Below are positions 44,074-55,317 of a stretch of 64,000 nucleotides of DNA, piece after piece. The notes beneath the pieces were generated by a model. The model did not search any database and was not told the origin of the DNA. It saw only the letters and a list, made by a program, of their open reading frames with translations. A program made the position numbers and the translations under genes. The DNA lies in contig CM119267.1 of the NCBI GenBank assembly GCA_051294375.1, forward strand, positions 5,941,992 through 6,005,991. The letters are read 5' to 3'. The stretch's first letter is position 1; each line of letters opens with the position of its first letter. The DNA comes from Paraspadella gotoi (taxonomy: Eukaryota > Chaetognatha).

Positions 44074-47000
44074 TCAATTGAAATCAAGTTCATTCGTAAG
44101 CAAATTTAATTCCTGACTAAAAAATTGATCGCCGTCGCTTTGTAAGTCGACGGTTCGGACGGATTCGGCGTCCGAAACGTCCATTTCAGTCTCGGGATTC
44201 GCGGGGGTCTCTTGCATTTCACTTTCTTCGTTTCTCTCCATTTCGACGACTGGTTGCAGTTGAAGACGTAATTCCTTCAAATATTCCATTTCTTCCTGCA
44301 GCTTTTCAATGTGTGACTGAATCGGGGATGAAGCCCAAGACCTAACAATATCTAGCGAAGGCATGGCTGGTGACTCTGGTTGTTCGGGTTGTTTGGGATC
44401 GTAATCGCGATGGTTTTCCGAACCTTCGGCTTCGCCAGAATTTTCTTCAATTCTCCTCGGTCCGTGAGAGCTATCAAGGTGCTTGGTGCTGGATCCTGCA
44501 CTGGCTCGAAGATGATTGTGGGTACTGTTCACAGTTTTCGTCGTCGTTTGGTCATTAGTGAGATAGTGTAATGGTGGAGGAGAAGAGCTCGCGGGGGGCA
44601 CATCCGATGAAGTTGTTCGAATCATGGGCGATACCTTTTGCAGTGGACGAAAGGAGAACTGTTTCGTCATCTTAGAAAAAATTTTACTCGTAAGAGAGGA
44701 ATCGCTTTGAAGGGAAGAATTTCCATCGGGTTGAACATTATTTGCCATTTGAGAAGATTTGGACTTCAGCTCCACAACATCGGCGCGAGAAAAAAATTTC
44801 GAAATGCTCTGTTGTCGCATCCCGGAACCGTCGATCTTAGCCTTACAGCATTCGTGCTTGCACTTTTGCTTGTTCGAGCAGTGATGACCGCAAACGGGCA
44901 ACGGCTGACTTTTCTTCTTGTTATTAAACGTTTCAGAATCGACCGATTTTTCTTCCGCCTTTTTTTCTGACGACATCGTAAAGGAGGCTTCACCGAGGCT
45001 GCTTTCCCCGGAAGACGAGTTCAAATCTGAATAAACGGGTTTGATGGCGAACCAAACGTCGAGTCCGACGAACTCGGTGCTGAGAAAGTGGATTTGCAAT
45101 TCGAGGTTTTCCGCTGCCCGGTCCACACCGAAAACGAAAAATAAATCATTGGGACTTTTGAAAAAATCAGAATCGTAGACTCGTCGCTGGTAAATAATGT
45201 GATTCTCCGCGTCACCCACGAGAAGAACGCAGCTGTGATACCTGGATGCCAACGGAAATACCATAGAAGATCTTATTGAGCGAATGAGTCTAGACAGCAG
45301 CTTACGAACAGCAGTTTACGGATGGACGGACGGACAGACAGTGAGCAATATATATTTTACAGTAAACACGATTGAATACGTGGTGTATAATGTATGTATA
45401 ATGAAGTTGGTACAACCAATATAAAATTATCCATTCATTTAATAAATAAGCTAATAGGAAAAAATAATAGGAAAAAGAAAAAAGTCTATTGATGTCACCA
45501 GACTTTACTATCAAAGTATGCTCATGAAAAAATCTTAAAATACATTTTGCGTACGTATCTTCTCCGGAAAAATTAAAGAAAAGAAATGCAAATCAGATGA
45601 ATGATCGATTTTTTTTTTTAAGGGAAATAAATCGTATATATAAAATAAACGAATAAATGAACTAAATTAAAACTAAGTTGAAATGAGTGAATGAATAAAA
45701 TAAATTTAATGAATATATTGTGGAGCAATATAATATATACAATATAATATAATATAATATATATACAATACATATATCATATAATGAATCAAATTAAAAT
45801 AAACATTTAAAACAAACCTTCCTGCCGTCGACTTCTCAAGGCTCAACCCTGTTTTATTCAACAGGCTGGCGGTGATCTTCACTTTAGCTTTGTTGCCTTG
45901 AAACGGGGTCAACGTTGAAGCGGATATGCCATAAAAGGGAAGGCGCTTGACTTTTTCCACGATCCCATTCCCGAATGGTGGGGCTCTATTCAAGATAGAC
46001 TCGATCAAACGCGGCTCAGCCTTGGCTATTTTATCAAAGCCGTCGTAGCCCGCATCTACGAGAATCTGCGCCATCTTATCGCCGATTCCGCGCAGCTGCT
46101 TCATCACGAGGGGACTGTTCTCCCACAAACGAGCTCTGATGCACTTGGCCAAATAGATTCCGTGAAGAGAAAGCTTATAATCTTTTCTTTTGACCAGCAA
46201 AAATTCCATCAGACAGGTAGAGATTCGCGGTGCCGACTTAAAGATCAAGAACGATTCTTGGGAGAGCGAGAGCTCGTTCAGATATATTCCGCCTAGCGCG
46301 GCCTGGAGCAACACAAATACTTTTTGGTCATTGCTCTTAATCTTCGAAGACAAAGGAAATCGAACGCATTCGGGGTTTTTCTTGTCAGACAAGCGGTTGA
46401 GATAGGATTTTTCCGCTTGTCTCACGGCAACGTCACGAAACTCTTTTGCGCGCGACAAGATCGAAAGGAGCTCGGCGAAAGATTCCGTGCCTTGCAAGTT
46501 GAAGATCTCGCTCATGGTTTCGAAAGAGATGCAATGCTTGGCCATCAGCTTCCCAATTGGCGTCGAAGACATATCGAAATGATCGGTTACCGCGACGCAA
46601 TCGATGCCAGCTAAACGCCTCGTCGCCTCCCTGCAGATTCGCTGCAACTCCCTGTCGACTATCAGGGGATCTCCGGTGTCGATGGATATTCCGTACTTCC
46701 CGGGATCTCTCAAGAATCGGCGATAATAAAACGTAGTTTTGACCCAACGAACCGCTTCATCGACAGAATTAATGGAGGACAACGAAACCTCAGCGTTGAT
46801 ATTCTCAACTAGATCTTTGTGAAAGGACGACTCAACGAGCTGATTTCCTTGCAGCAGCATCTCGTACTTGGATCTCGTGGAATGCTGCGTCATGATGACT
46901 ACAGTGGCCGTCTTGTCAAACTGAGGCCGTCCGGCACGTCCGATCATCTGCAAGACCTGATTCTCATCCAGCTCCGCGTATCCAGTGTTCACGTAGCGAA

Positions 47001-48681
47001 AGGTAGATTTTAAAACCACCAAGTGAGCGGGAAGGTTGACCCCGGTAGACAAAGTTGATGTGGACACTAAAACCGGCAAACGATTTTGCAGGAAAAGCGT
47101 TTCGATTTCTCTGCGGTCGTTGTAGCTCAGACCAGCGTGATGAAAACCGACTCCAAATGACAAAAGTCTCTTCAGTTTGTCGTTCTCTAGCGACGTTATA
47201 GACTCTAAATCTCTTAATTTCGTCTTGGAACCTTTCGCCAATTCCGAGGCGCTTAACTCTGTCATTTTCCTCGTTGTGCAAAATACGAGCGTCGGCTTAT
47301 TATCCGAGTAAGTATCAATTATTTTTTTCAGTTTATACGAGAGGTTTCGGTCAAAGAGGTACTTGCTGTCTGAAGGCGGAAAGCTGAGCACCACGTGTCT
47401 CAGCTTTACGGGTCTGTATTCGTTACCGAACCAGTGGACGGCAGCAGGGAGTGAGTCGTTACCCAGCCAACTCGCCACATCCTCTATGTTTGGAATCGTG
47501 GCGGAAACAGCCACGAAGCGAAGGCGGTCCGAATTCCCGTCATCCTGAGAGCCAAAGTGATCGTCGATGATCTTCATCCTACTTACTACGGCCTCTACTT
47601 TGGGCCCTCTTTCCACGTCACCCAAATGGTGAACCTCGTCGATCAAGACAAGCCTGAGATGCCTAACCCATTCCTCGTTCGATCGCCAGTTTCGCGTCAT
47701 CACGTCCCACTTTTCGGGAGTCGCGATGACCACACACACGTTTCCCGGGCGAAGACGACGTAAAAATTCTGACGAGCCAACGTCGACTTCGGAATCGCCG
47801 GTCATGAGATGGCAAGAGAGACGGTCGGAAGCGTCGACGAAACGTCTTCTCCAGTCATCGTACTTCTCACCGCATAAGGCTTTGGTCGGAGCCAAGTACA
47901 CCGCCACCGAGGGACAATTGAAAGTTTTCGTCGCCAAACGAACGACTGCCAGCTCGAACAGAGCAGTTTTTCCGCTTCCGGTCGGTGCGCTGACGACGAT
48001 GGAGCGGGAAGAGCGGAACACGTCGGCAAATGCTTTAGACTGGATTGCGTTGAAGAAGGGAAAGGCAAAAATGGAACGAAACGGAGTCGGAACCGAGGAA
48101 GTCGGAACTTGGGCGGGATTTCGGACCGAAGGGGGACTTTCACCCATCGGAATGGCGTTTGATCCAAAATTTTCACGAGGGGAATGACTCGAATCGTCAT
48201 CGCCCTCGATCGACTTCTCATTCTCTAAAGCGTGATGACCCATGGAGGTTTTGGACGAGCGAATAAACCCTGGACAAACCGAAGCATTCCGTTGATCGAT
48301 GCGAGTAGCAGGAATTTTATTTGCATAATATTCTTCTTGACAATCGCTATCGTACTGTTCCATCCAATCATCAAAGTCACTATCGAAGGACGGATCTCTA
48401 AATTCCGCCGCATTCTGGTTTTCTTTTTCTCTCTTTCCGTGGCTGCTAGAGTTTTTGCAATGAAATCTCGAGCGACGTCTATCATCACCAGAAATAAATT
48501 TATTTTTAATGGTCTCATTGGCGAATGAGTCACCAGCTTGGCGAAAGGGAAATTCTAATTTATTTGAAGGAGTCTCACCAAAGTTGTTTTCATTTTTCTT
48601 TCCACGAGTATAAATACTTTCAATTCTTTCTAACCAACTATCAAACTGACTATTCCCGCATTCTTTGTTTCTTTGCAGCAT
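44074..48681 (-). CDS. HFM1: HFM1/MER3 meiotic DNA helicase
   Basis: Ski2-like 3'-5' DNA helicase of the ZMM group that stabilises D-loops for crossovers. Exons 45818-48681 and 44074-45241 join in frame to 1343 aa (human 1435). Disordered N-terminus (1-195); RSIFAFPFFNAIQSKAF; Walker A SAPTGSGKT (231-239); LIDEVHHLG (Asp348-Glu-Val-His); FVAVSATIPN; LVFCTTRK; GRAGRPQFD; winged helix; helix-hairpin-helix LRGIGDKMAQIL; a Sec63 domain that crosses the intron (SCVLLVGDAENHI, FVGLDVWFAI); and the MER3 C-terminal cysteine cluster CGHHCSNKQKCKHECC. The ATG at 48681 is the first in frame, but the frame stays open 39 bases further to CTCAG, so an upstream exon is possible. AT-rich codon use near the N-terminus. 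Confidence 0.93.
45242..45817. other. HFM1 intron with TA-rich microsatellite
   Basis: 576 bp, placed inside the Sec63 domain. 45711-45777 is a TA/TAA microsatellite. Near 45490 the phrase ACCAGACTTTACTATCAAAG resembles the lectin-side CCAGACGTTACTATCAAAG at 26249. Confidence 0.6.
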
Positions 48682-48821
48682 ATATAAAAAGGTTTTCTTA
48701 AACCATGGCCTTGTTATTTGCTGAGAACGAATAGATACAATAATAATGTTAGTATTTATTTATTATAATAATAATTATTACAACGATAAGTAATTAAGTA
48801 ATTCTAAATATGGAGTTTTTA

Positions 48822-49000
48822 TTATCTCGGGCCAAAATAGGTCAAAAAGAACCTTTTTTCTCTTATTTGGTTAACATCGTCGATTTCTGACAAGTTATTT
48901 TTAAACGAAGAAGCAGAAAATTCCTTCAACTTTTTTTGCGTTGAAAATGGATGTGACGCTAATTCTTTAAGATTTTGTGAAGAAAACCCAGGTCTCTGTT
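48822..49000 (-). CDS. Possible 5' exon of HFM1
   Basis: Open frame preceded by AATAAACAG (acceptor-like, about 49004) and encoding PGFSSQNLKELASHPFS and further Ser/Lys-rich sequence. It has no ATG of its own. A donor at GAAAAAAG|GTTCTT or GACGAT|GTTAAC could splice to CTCAG at about 48720, which opens onto HFM1 in frame (QITRPWFKKTFLYM). The low-complexity composition matches the HFM1 N-terminus. Weak evidence. Confidence 0.3.
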
Positions 49001-49190
49001 TATTATTACTACGGATGGCCCGCAAACAAACAGGTATTCATATATTCTATATATAAAATCGCTACAACCAATATAATATTAGTTATTTATACCTTACTAT
49101 AAGAAAGCCAACACCTCCGTAAACTACAAATAATAGCAGAAAAAATATGTTTCGCTTTACCGTTTGAAATGGGACCCATCCAGTAATTAT

Positions 49191-49700
49191 TTATTGATTA
49201 TCTATACTTGTATACCGTTCAAAAGTAGAAGATAATGAACTTCGTTTCTCTTGAGAGTCGAATCTGGATTGACGATCGTCGTCGTCGCGGTCATCAATTT
49301 TAGAAGGTCCCTCAAGTAGCACGGCTTTCTTAGCCCGGTGCACGTCCGAGGCAAGAACAAACTCCCCAACTTGGTACTTTTCTAAAATTCTCACAACTCT
49401 TTCGGAGGTTTTGGCTTCGGGTTTCGCCGCTGGTTCAGAAGCTCCTTCGTTGTCAAATCTACCCCTAATCGGCGGAAAAAACTGCCTCCTCTTTCGCGGA
49501 GGAGAGCCGGCGGCGATCTGCGTCAGCGTTTGGGTGCCGGAAGAGGCGGACGTCTCATCGGCAAACCGGCGAAAACGATCCTCAACGGAATTGCGAATCG
49601 GCGAATGCCGGATCGGAGGCGGAGGTGAGAGGACGTCCCTCTCGAGTTGGGTCAAGTTCATCTGCGTCGAGGAAGGAGGCGACGGAATGAGTTTCCACAT
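49191..49700 (-). CDS. Unknown small Pro/Ser/Arg-rich protein
   Basis: 169 aa from the ATG at 49700. I do not recognise a family. It has a Pro-rich start (MWKLIPSPPSSTQ, DVLSPPPPIRHSP), an Arg-rich SP/TP-bearing middle (SPPRKRRQFFPP could be a nuclear signal), one predicted helical block near residues 105-135 (VVRILEKYQVGEFVLASDVH), and an acidic/Ser-rich tail. The frame is open upstream to about 50024 but AT-rich there, with likely intron. It lies upstream of HFM1 on the same strand. Codon use is GC-rich like confirmed genes nearby, which argues for a real gene. Confidence 0.6.
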   Translation of the reverse strand: MWKLIPSPPSSTQMNLTQLERDVLSPPPPIRHSPIRNSVEDRFRRFADETSASSGTQTLTQIAAGSPPRKRRQFFPPIRGRFDNEGASEPAAKPEAKTSERVVRILEKYQVGEFVLASDVHRAKKAVLLEGPSKIDDRDDDDRQSRFDSQEKRSSLSSTFERYTSIDNQ

Positions 49701-50336
49701 GATCGTGGAACGTATTTGGAATTCTGGACTTATATAGGTGATATGCTCTAGGGATAGGAAATGTTTAAAATATAAAAAATATACATAAAACCAACATTTT
49801 AGAAATAAAAATAGGGTTCGTAAGTTTTCTTCCTTGACCGAGAAAAATTTATTTTGATTTCCGATTTTTTTCGCCAAATCAAAAACTTTAGTAAAAATTA
49901 AACAACTTTCGTTGACGAGTGATGTCATAATGTCATAATTATTCATAATGTCATAATTATTCGTAAAAGATGGATGAACGCAGTTCTCGGAGAAACGTCT
50001 CGATTGATTCTTGGGAAAGACCATTTCTGTATAGGTTGAACCTTAGAGTCAGCACAAGTTCAACATATCATAACTGGTTTTGTATTAAAATCACAGTAAA
50101 AATGCCAATTACAGAAGAAAAAAAAAACATTTCTTTCATGGTCAATAGTCAATAATTACATAACACTGGTGGTTTTCCTACGTCTTAATAAGAACAGCGG
50201 CAGCACTTTGGAATGTGATTCGGTACTTCGTACAATTTCAAACTATAATTCTCAGTCATAAATAAGTAGTATAATTCTCAGGCAATGAATGTCAAATTAT
50301 TTAATAAATAATATATTTTGAGTACAAAATTTTCAG

Positions 50337-52381
50337 TTATGGTTTCTCTTTGGAAAATTCACATTCAGATTCGGTTCCCGTTTCCGCCTGTTCGCTGGAG
50401 GAAACGTCAATCTTAATTTCGTAAGTACTTTCCGAGATTGAGACAATATTTCGTTTCGTCGCCTACAATATGAAGAGAAACTTATAGAATGAGTTTTCCT
50501 CTTATTATTATATACCAAGAGTAATAGGTGCAGAGTCTGTTACCGTGTACAAAACTTGCTGAAAGACGAAAGAAGCAAATAGAAAAATGGAGCAGATGTT
50601 GAAGATGTTCTTCATGGAAAAGTCGCTCAGTAAAATCGCAATGACAATGAAATTCAATGGAATCCTTAAAAGAAAAAAACAACAGTGAGGTTGTAGTCGG
50701 GCATAGCAAAGTTCACCCCGCCTCTAAGCATGACACCTTCAGTCATGACCCGGTGGCTCATTGAGTAAAGCCATCAGCTCATGACCACAACGTACCGCGA
50801 GATAGGTGCACCAAGGAAGGAGCAGGGCGTTAACCTGGAGGCCCTTTTTCAAAATATAACACTGTGTACGAGATAGGCGGACCGAGGAAGGAGCAGGGCG
50901 TTAACCTGGAGGCCCTTTTTCAAAATATAACATTGTGTACCGGGTTCAATCCCAACCCGGTACCTACCCTGCGGGAAGTGTGAGGATGGTCGTAAGCCGC
51001 CTTGGGGGCGTGGAAAACCCTCAAGCCTGGTTCCAAGCCCAGGACCCGTTCCATGGCTGCCAGAGGGGGTTATAGAAGTTACGGATAGTCATCTTCAGCC
51101 CACTTAGCGCCTTATCCACAAGGTTAACAGTTCAACTTTACTAAACAATACAAAACTCTTCAGTCCTCACCTAAAGAAATTCATCACGGTGGACCTAGTT
51201 TCCTCGGGAACGTATTTGCCCCTCATGGTGCACATGGCCGGCCAAAAGACCCCAACGCAGACCTCGAAAATGAGAAAGGCGATATATATGAGTAGTTGAT
51301 TCGCCGGAAAAGCCATAGGGACGGCGAGGGAGACGGCAGCGACGAAAAGCAAAGGCCTCATAAATGACTCGACGGTCGACCAGTGGGAGAGGATTTTGAA
51401 AACGGCGGAGCCGATCATCACGCTCAGCATGAACCCCGTAAAGACGATTCCGTGAGGGATGTGATTTTCGTCCAGAGACGCCGGCTGGTTTGGTTCCGGC
51501 TGGATGGAAAGCGCCGGCGTCCACTCTAGCACAAAGGTGTACATCGCGCCCTCGAAAAGGCCTTGAATGGCCCCGAGGCAGAAGACCTTTCGGTCGAAGA
51601 GAATGCTGCGAAGAGCCATCTTGGCGTTGCGACGGGCGTTGGAGGAGGCGCTTCCGTGGTTCTCGTTCCAGGTCATCACCGTCGCGGCGATCATGAGTAG
51701 GAGGACGACGATGGAACAGTCGAAAGGCGCCACGTAGCCGAACCAGTCGGCGGCGAGTTGCGCAACCACACCGGCGATGATGGCCACGACTGAGTTGCCC
51801 AAGGTTGCGTGCGCAAAGAGATTGGAAAGGAGGTCTTCGTCGAAGCCGCGGGCGTGATGCTCGAAGACTACCCAACTCTCGAAAGCGCTGTAGAGTATGG
51901 AGGTGGAGAGCCCGGCGAGAAAACGACCCACCATAAGTACGTAATAGTTCGGAACGTGTTTCGTGACGCAGGCCAGGAGGTAAGTGATACCATAGAGGAT
52001 GACGTTGAAGCGTCGGCCGATAGTGTCGGCCAGAGAACCGACAAAGGTGCCGAATATCATCGAGGAACCGAAACCAGCAACGAAAAGCTCCTCTATTTGC
52101 TGCGTCGACATTCCGTAGCTACATCAATTAATAAGAATTTTCACAGTACGATTGGACGAAGATAAAAACACCGATTGTTAAAACTACCTGTCGTACAAGG
52201 CATACACATGAGGGCCTTGAAGCCAGTCGGCCCCCATGGCCATGAGAAAGACGACAAGGTAAGTTCGCTGAAAACGTATGAAGTTGCCATTTTTGGACGA
52301 CGGTAATCTCGTTCCCGAGTAAAAGTGTAAAACGGCGCAGATCGCTATCAAAACGCCCAGGCTGGCGTAAAACATGTCCAT
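50337..52381 (-). CDS. MFSD5: MFSD5-like major facilitator (molybdate-anion transporter family)
   Basis: Twelve-helix membrane transporter; vertebrate MFSD5 is linked to molybdate uptake, by homology to an algal MOT2 protein. Four exons (52188-52381, 51171-52118, 50544-50664, 50337-50462) join in frame to 462 aa (human 450). Matching blocks: ADWLQGPHVYALYD, GFGSSMIFGTFVGSLAD, GRRFNVILYGITY, VGRFLAGLSTSILYSAFESW, LEWTPALS, GIVFTGFMLSVMIGSA, FWPAMCTMRGKYVPEETRST and RIPLNFIVIAILL. The tail (about 40 aa) is Ser/Glu-rich and cytosolic. ATCAG lies 6 bases before the ATG. Intron 3 (50665-51170) contains a SINE-like element. Last gene of the SRSF2-to-MFSD5 run. Confidence 0.93.
50744..51130 (+). repeat. 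SINE-like element with an internal tandem duplication
   Basis: Within the MFSD5 intron. A unit of about 72 bp (CGAGATAGG ... AACCTGGAGGCCC ... GTGTAC) occurs twice in direct order at 50798 and 50870. It is followed by a perfect 10-bp hairpin GTACCGGGTT-CAATCCC-AACCCGGTAC (50937-50963). GGTTCAATCCC there fits a Pol III B box and a tRNA T arm. The remainder is GC-rich for an intron and has no frame. Confidence 0.55.
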
Positions 52382-52540
52382 GATTGTCTGATTACTTTGA
52401 TTAGATTGTTAGGTTGAATCAAATAAATTAATTTATCTAGGGTAGAAAAAATGGGAGGGAAAAAGTAAAAATCTCTTCTTGCAACCAAGTCGGAAGATCG
52501 CAAATTACGCAGTCTCAATTTTTTTTTTCTTTCCCCATCA

Positions 52541-52864
52541 TCAACTGGGGTCGTTTAGGTCTTTGTCTTTTTCCGAGGATATTCTCGACATCATTTCTCT
52601 GAATTCTGTGTCGTCTCCTTCATTGTAGTAACGTTTTTTCAACGTCCGATATTTCCTGAGCATGTACAAGGCCTCGATCTCTTTGCAGACGAACTCTCCG
52701 CGAGCGATCAACATCCTGATCTTCTCCGGATCCGTCTCGTCCTTGTTTTTCATGAAGGCCGCTTTGAGTCTCGTTCGAAACCAATCGGCTCCCAAGGGAT
52801 ATTCTCTTCCCAGATAGTAAAGGTTCTTGTACAGCTGAATCACTTCGCTCCGAAGGGACGTCAT
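52541..52864 (-). CDS. ETFRF1: ETFRF1 (LYRM5), LYR-motif regulator of electron-transfer flavoprotein
   Basis: Mitochondrial LYR protein that binds ETF and removes its FAD. Single exon, 107 aa (human about 88-90). Alignment is close throughout: [63 protein letters not shown]. An L-Y-K version of the LYR motif is at the N-terminus. The extra residues form an acidic C-terminal tail. A 21-base T run lies directly upstream (52869-52889), and no acceptor-like AG is near the ATG, unlike its neighbours. Confidence 0.95.
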   Translation of the reverse strand: MTSLRSEVIQLYKNLYYLGREYPLGADWFRTRLKAAFMKNKDETDPEKIRMLIARGEFVCKEIEALYMLRKYRTLKKRYYNEGDDTEFREMMSRISSEKDKDLNDPS

Positions 52865-53072
52865 GCGTGTTTTTTTTTTTTTTTTTTTGTTGTTGTTTTT
52901 GTTTTGTTTTTGGTCGTGTGTTTATAGGGTCCCTTTTTTCTCAGACAATGTTAATATCCTGTCGATTTCAAAGTTATCGTTTTTCCGAAATCACAAAACA
53001 ACGAAAAGAGAAATATCCTGTAACAATGCCAACATATAAACAAAAAATTCGCACGATTAACTGTTGGGTATT

Positions 53073-53947
53073 TTAAACGAATATAGAGACGATTTTGACT
53101 GCGTCGTCATCTTCTGACAATTCGACGCTTTCTTCCTCGTTTGATCTCGAAAAGTAGTTAAGTCGAACGCCAGTGACGTAAAAAGCGGCAAAGAGCGCCA
53201 AGCAAAGGAGGCAGACAACCAGAACGACCAGCGTCTTGGAGTCCATGGACAAGAAAAACTCATGAAACACAGAAATGGGGCGGGAGACAAAGCGACGACG
53301 GCGACAGGGCATTCTGAAGGCGTGGACGGATTGAGCGCGATCGACAGGCGAGTCCAAAAGGCGTTGTCGAGCGGAATCGTTCACTTCGGGAGATTCACTG
53401 AATAGTAAAACGGGAAGAGACGAAAATTAAAAAAAGAAAGGCAAAGAATTATTTAATAAAACATAACAAAAAAAACAAACAAAAAAACTGACTCGAATTC
53501 AATCCTGGGTCGCCTTTGTCGCAGAACGATGTTTTCTCCCGATTGTTCCACCGCCTCTTCTTCGCTCGGCTCGTGATCGACGAGCTGTTGGATAATCTCA
53601 CGGCCCACCCCTCTTCTTCGCATCATCTCGTACGGCGTCATACCGTTATCGTTTTTTAAGGCGGGGTCGGCCCCGTATCGTAACAACAATTCAAGAGTCA
53701 TAGCGTGGCCGCACAAGTGAAGCGGGGCGTTGCCGTGCAAATCCCGAAAGTTTGGATCGGCCCCGGCGGCCAACAGAGCCGCCATGACGGAATCGATTCC
53801 ACGAGCGGCTGCGTGATGGAGACCGGTGCGACGCCGTTCGAGGTCCGCCGCGTCGGGTGAAGCGCCGTCCAGATAAATGGCGCGCGAGAGACCGGCGATG
53901 TCGCCGTCTCGGCTGCAGCGAATCACGTCGAACGCGGCGCTTGTCAT
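53073..53947 (-). CDS. ANKRD46: ANKRD46-like ankyrin-repeat membrane protein
   Basis: Tail-anchored ankyrin protein of unknown biochemical role. Exons 53494-53947 and 53073-53397 join in frame to 259 aa (human 228). Three ankyrin repeats: RRTGLHHAAARG, LLAAGADPNFRDLHGNAPLHLCGH, LLRYGADPALKNDNGMTPYEM, then RRRGVGREIIQQL. GNAPLHLCGH is nearly identical to human ANKRD46. One membrane helix (LVVLVVCLLCLALFAAFYV) and YVTGVRL follow, again as in ANKRD46. I chose the ATG at 53947 because CTGCCACAG, a good acceptor, ends 7 bases before it; an in-frame ATG at 53980 lies upstream of that site. Confidence 0.88.
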
Positions 53948-53997
53948 GGGACGACTGTGGCAGAGAACGAGAAGGTTCATACTCTTCTATGCATCGG

Positions 53998-54032
53998 GCT
54001 CGGCTCTCGGCTCTCGGCTCTCGGCTCTCAGT
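53998..54032. repeat. Microsatellite (GGCTCTC)n
   Basis: About five copies of a heptamer CGGCTCT just upstream of ANKRD46. Confidence 0.85.
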
Positions 54033-54183
54033 AGCACGCCGCCGCTGAGGCTAAAGTCGCCATTTGTAAAAAGTAATCACAAAATAAAAATGGAATAAAC
54101 AAGGCTATATTAAAAGACATTCGATAATACAAACTTACAACTACAAGCAAAATAACGTAAAAAGCGCGAAGACTGATGAATGA

Positions 54184-55076
54184 TCAAAAACTGTAATCTC
54201 TGTGCTCGTCGAGAGAAAGGTAGCCCAACTTGGGCAAAGGATTTTCAATCTCGCGTATCAAAGCCTTCGGAACATGACGAGAAGTCAGTCTCAATCCTTT
54301 GCTTCTCACCAACTCCCTTACTGCCAAGAGGGCGAGGTCCTTGAGCGACAGAATTTCGCTATGAATTGTCACTGTTACACGTTCATTGCGGTCGGTGCAG
54401 AGAGGCGGAAAAAAGTAGCGGCGGCTATCCGAGTATTTCTGCTCCTTGGAGTCGTTAGTGCGCATTACGTAATTGTCCACGTCGAAGAAGATCCACGGAT
54501 GAGTGACATAGGTGTCCATAAGCATCCGATCGCCGGAATGAATGCAACCGTAGTGGACGCGGATGCCCTGATAATTGAGCCAAAAGACGTCCACGGATTT
54601 GTGGCTACGGTTGAGGAACGCGGCGTATGTTGGTTCTCCGACGTCAGAGTGGAGCGGTCGACCCAAGGCGTCAACCGATTCAACGTCGGCCTGCACCCGG
54701 AATCGCGTTCGGTGGATGTAGACATGGATTGGATCGGAGGATACAGCGCCTGCCAATTGTGAATGAATAATAGCAAATCTAGGAGACGACCAATGACGAG
54801 TACCAACGTACCTTCGCCAGGAGAGGGCCTGTACTGAATAAGTCGCGGCTCATGAGAGGTTTCTTCATTTAAAGACACGTAGAGTGGTTTTGCGAAATCG
54901 TGGACGAATTCAAAAATGCAACCGACGTTTGTGGTCCTGTGCAAGGCATCGTGCGGTGAAATTGTCTCGCAGAATAACTGATTTTCTCCTTCGCTGCTTT
55001 GACGCAGTTCCACTATAAAGTCCGTCGTGTTTACAAAAGTAACGTGAACCGGAACACCCGCAGAAGTAATAGACAT
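54184..55076 (-). CDS. VHL: VHL tumour-suppressor homologue with two beta domains
   Basis: Substrate receptor of the CUL2-elongin B/C ubiquitin ligase that binds prolyl-hydroxylated HIF-alpha. Exons 54812-55076 and 54184-54749 join in frame to 276 aa (human 213). Domain A (residues about 8-80) is a beta domain: VTFVNTTDFIVELRQ, ETISPHDALHRTTNV, IFEFVHD. Domain B (about 128-215) is the functional-looking one: YAAFLNRSHKSVDVFWLNYQG with Tyr155, Thr168, His172 and Trp174 at the places of human Tyr98, Ser111, His115 and Trp117. The alpha domain follows with the elongin C box SLKDLALLAV (223-232; Ala228 replaces human Cys162) and SRHVPKALIREI. Domain A lacks the Tyr/His/Trp pocket. An acceptor-like site lies 24 bases before the ATG. 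Confidence 0.9.
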
Positions 55077-55317
55077 GGCACATGTGTAGGTAGATCGAAC
55101 TGTCAAGTGAAAAAAATAAAAGACGCGTGCAATATTCTAAAGCAAATTAGATATTTCCAACAAATGCATTTTTAAAATTTAAAAGAAAAAGTTGGGAGTG
55201 ATTTAAAGCCAAGTTTAAAAAAGATAAAAAACGAACGACAATGAAAAAATCATTCAGAAGCGGACTTAATTCATTATCTCGCCCAATCCAGGAAGGTCGG
55301 CGAGATAAAAACCCTAG

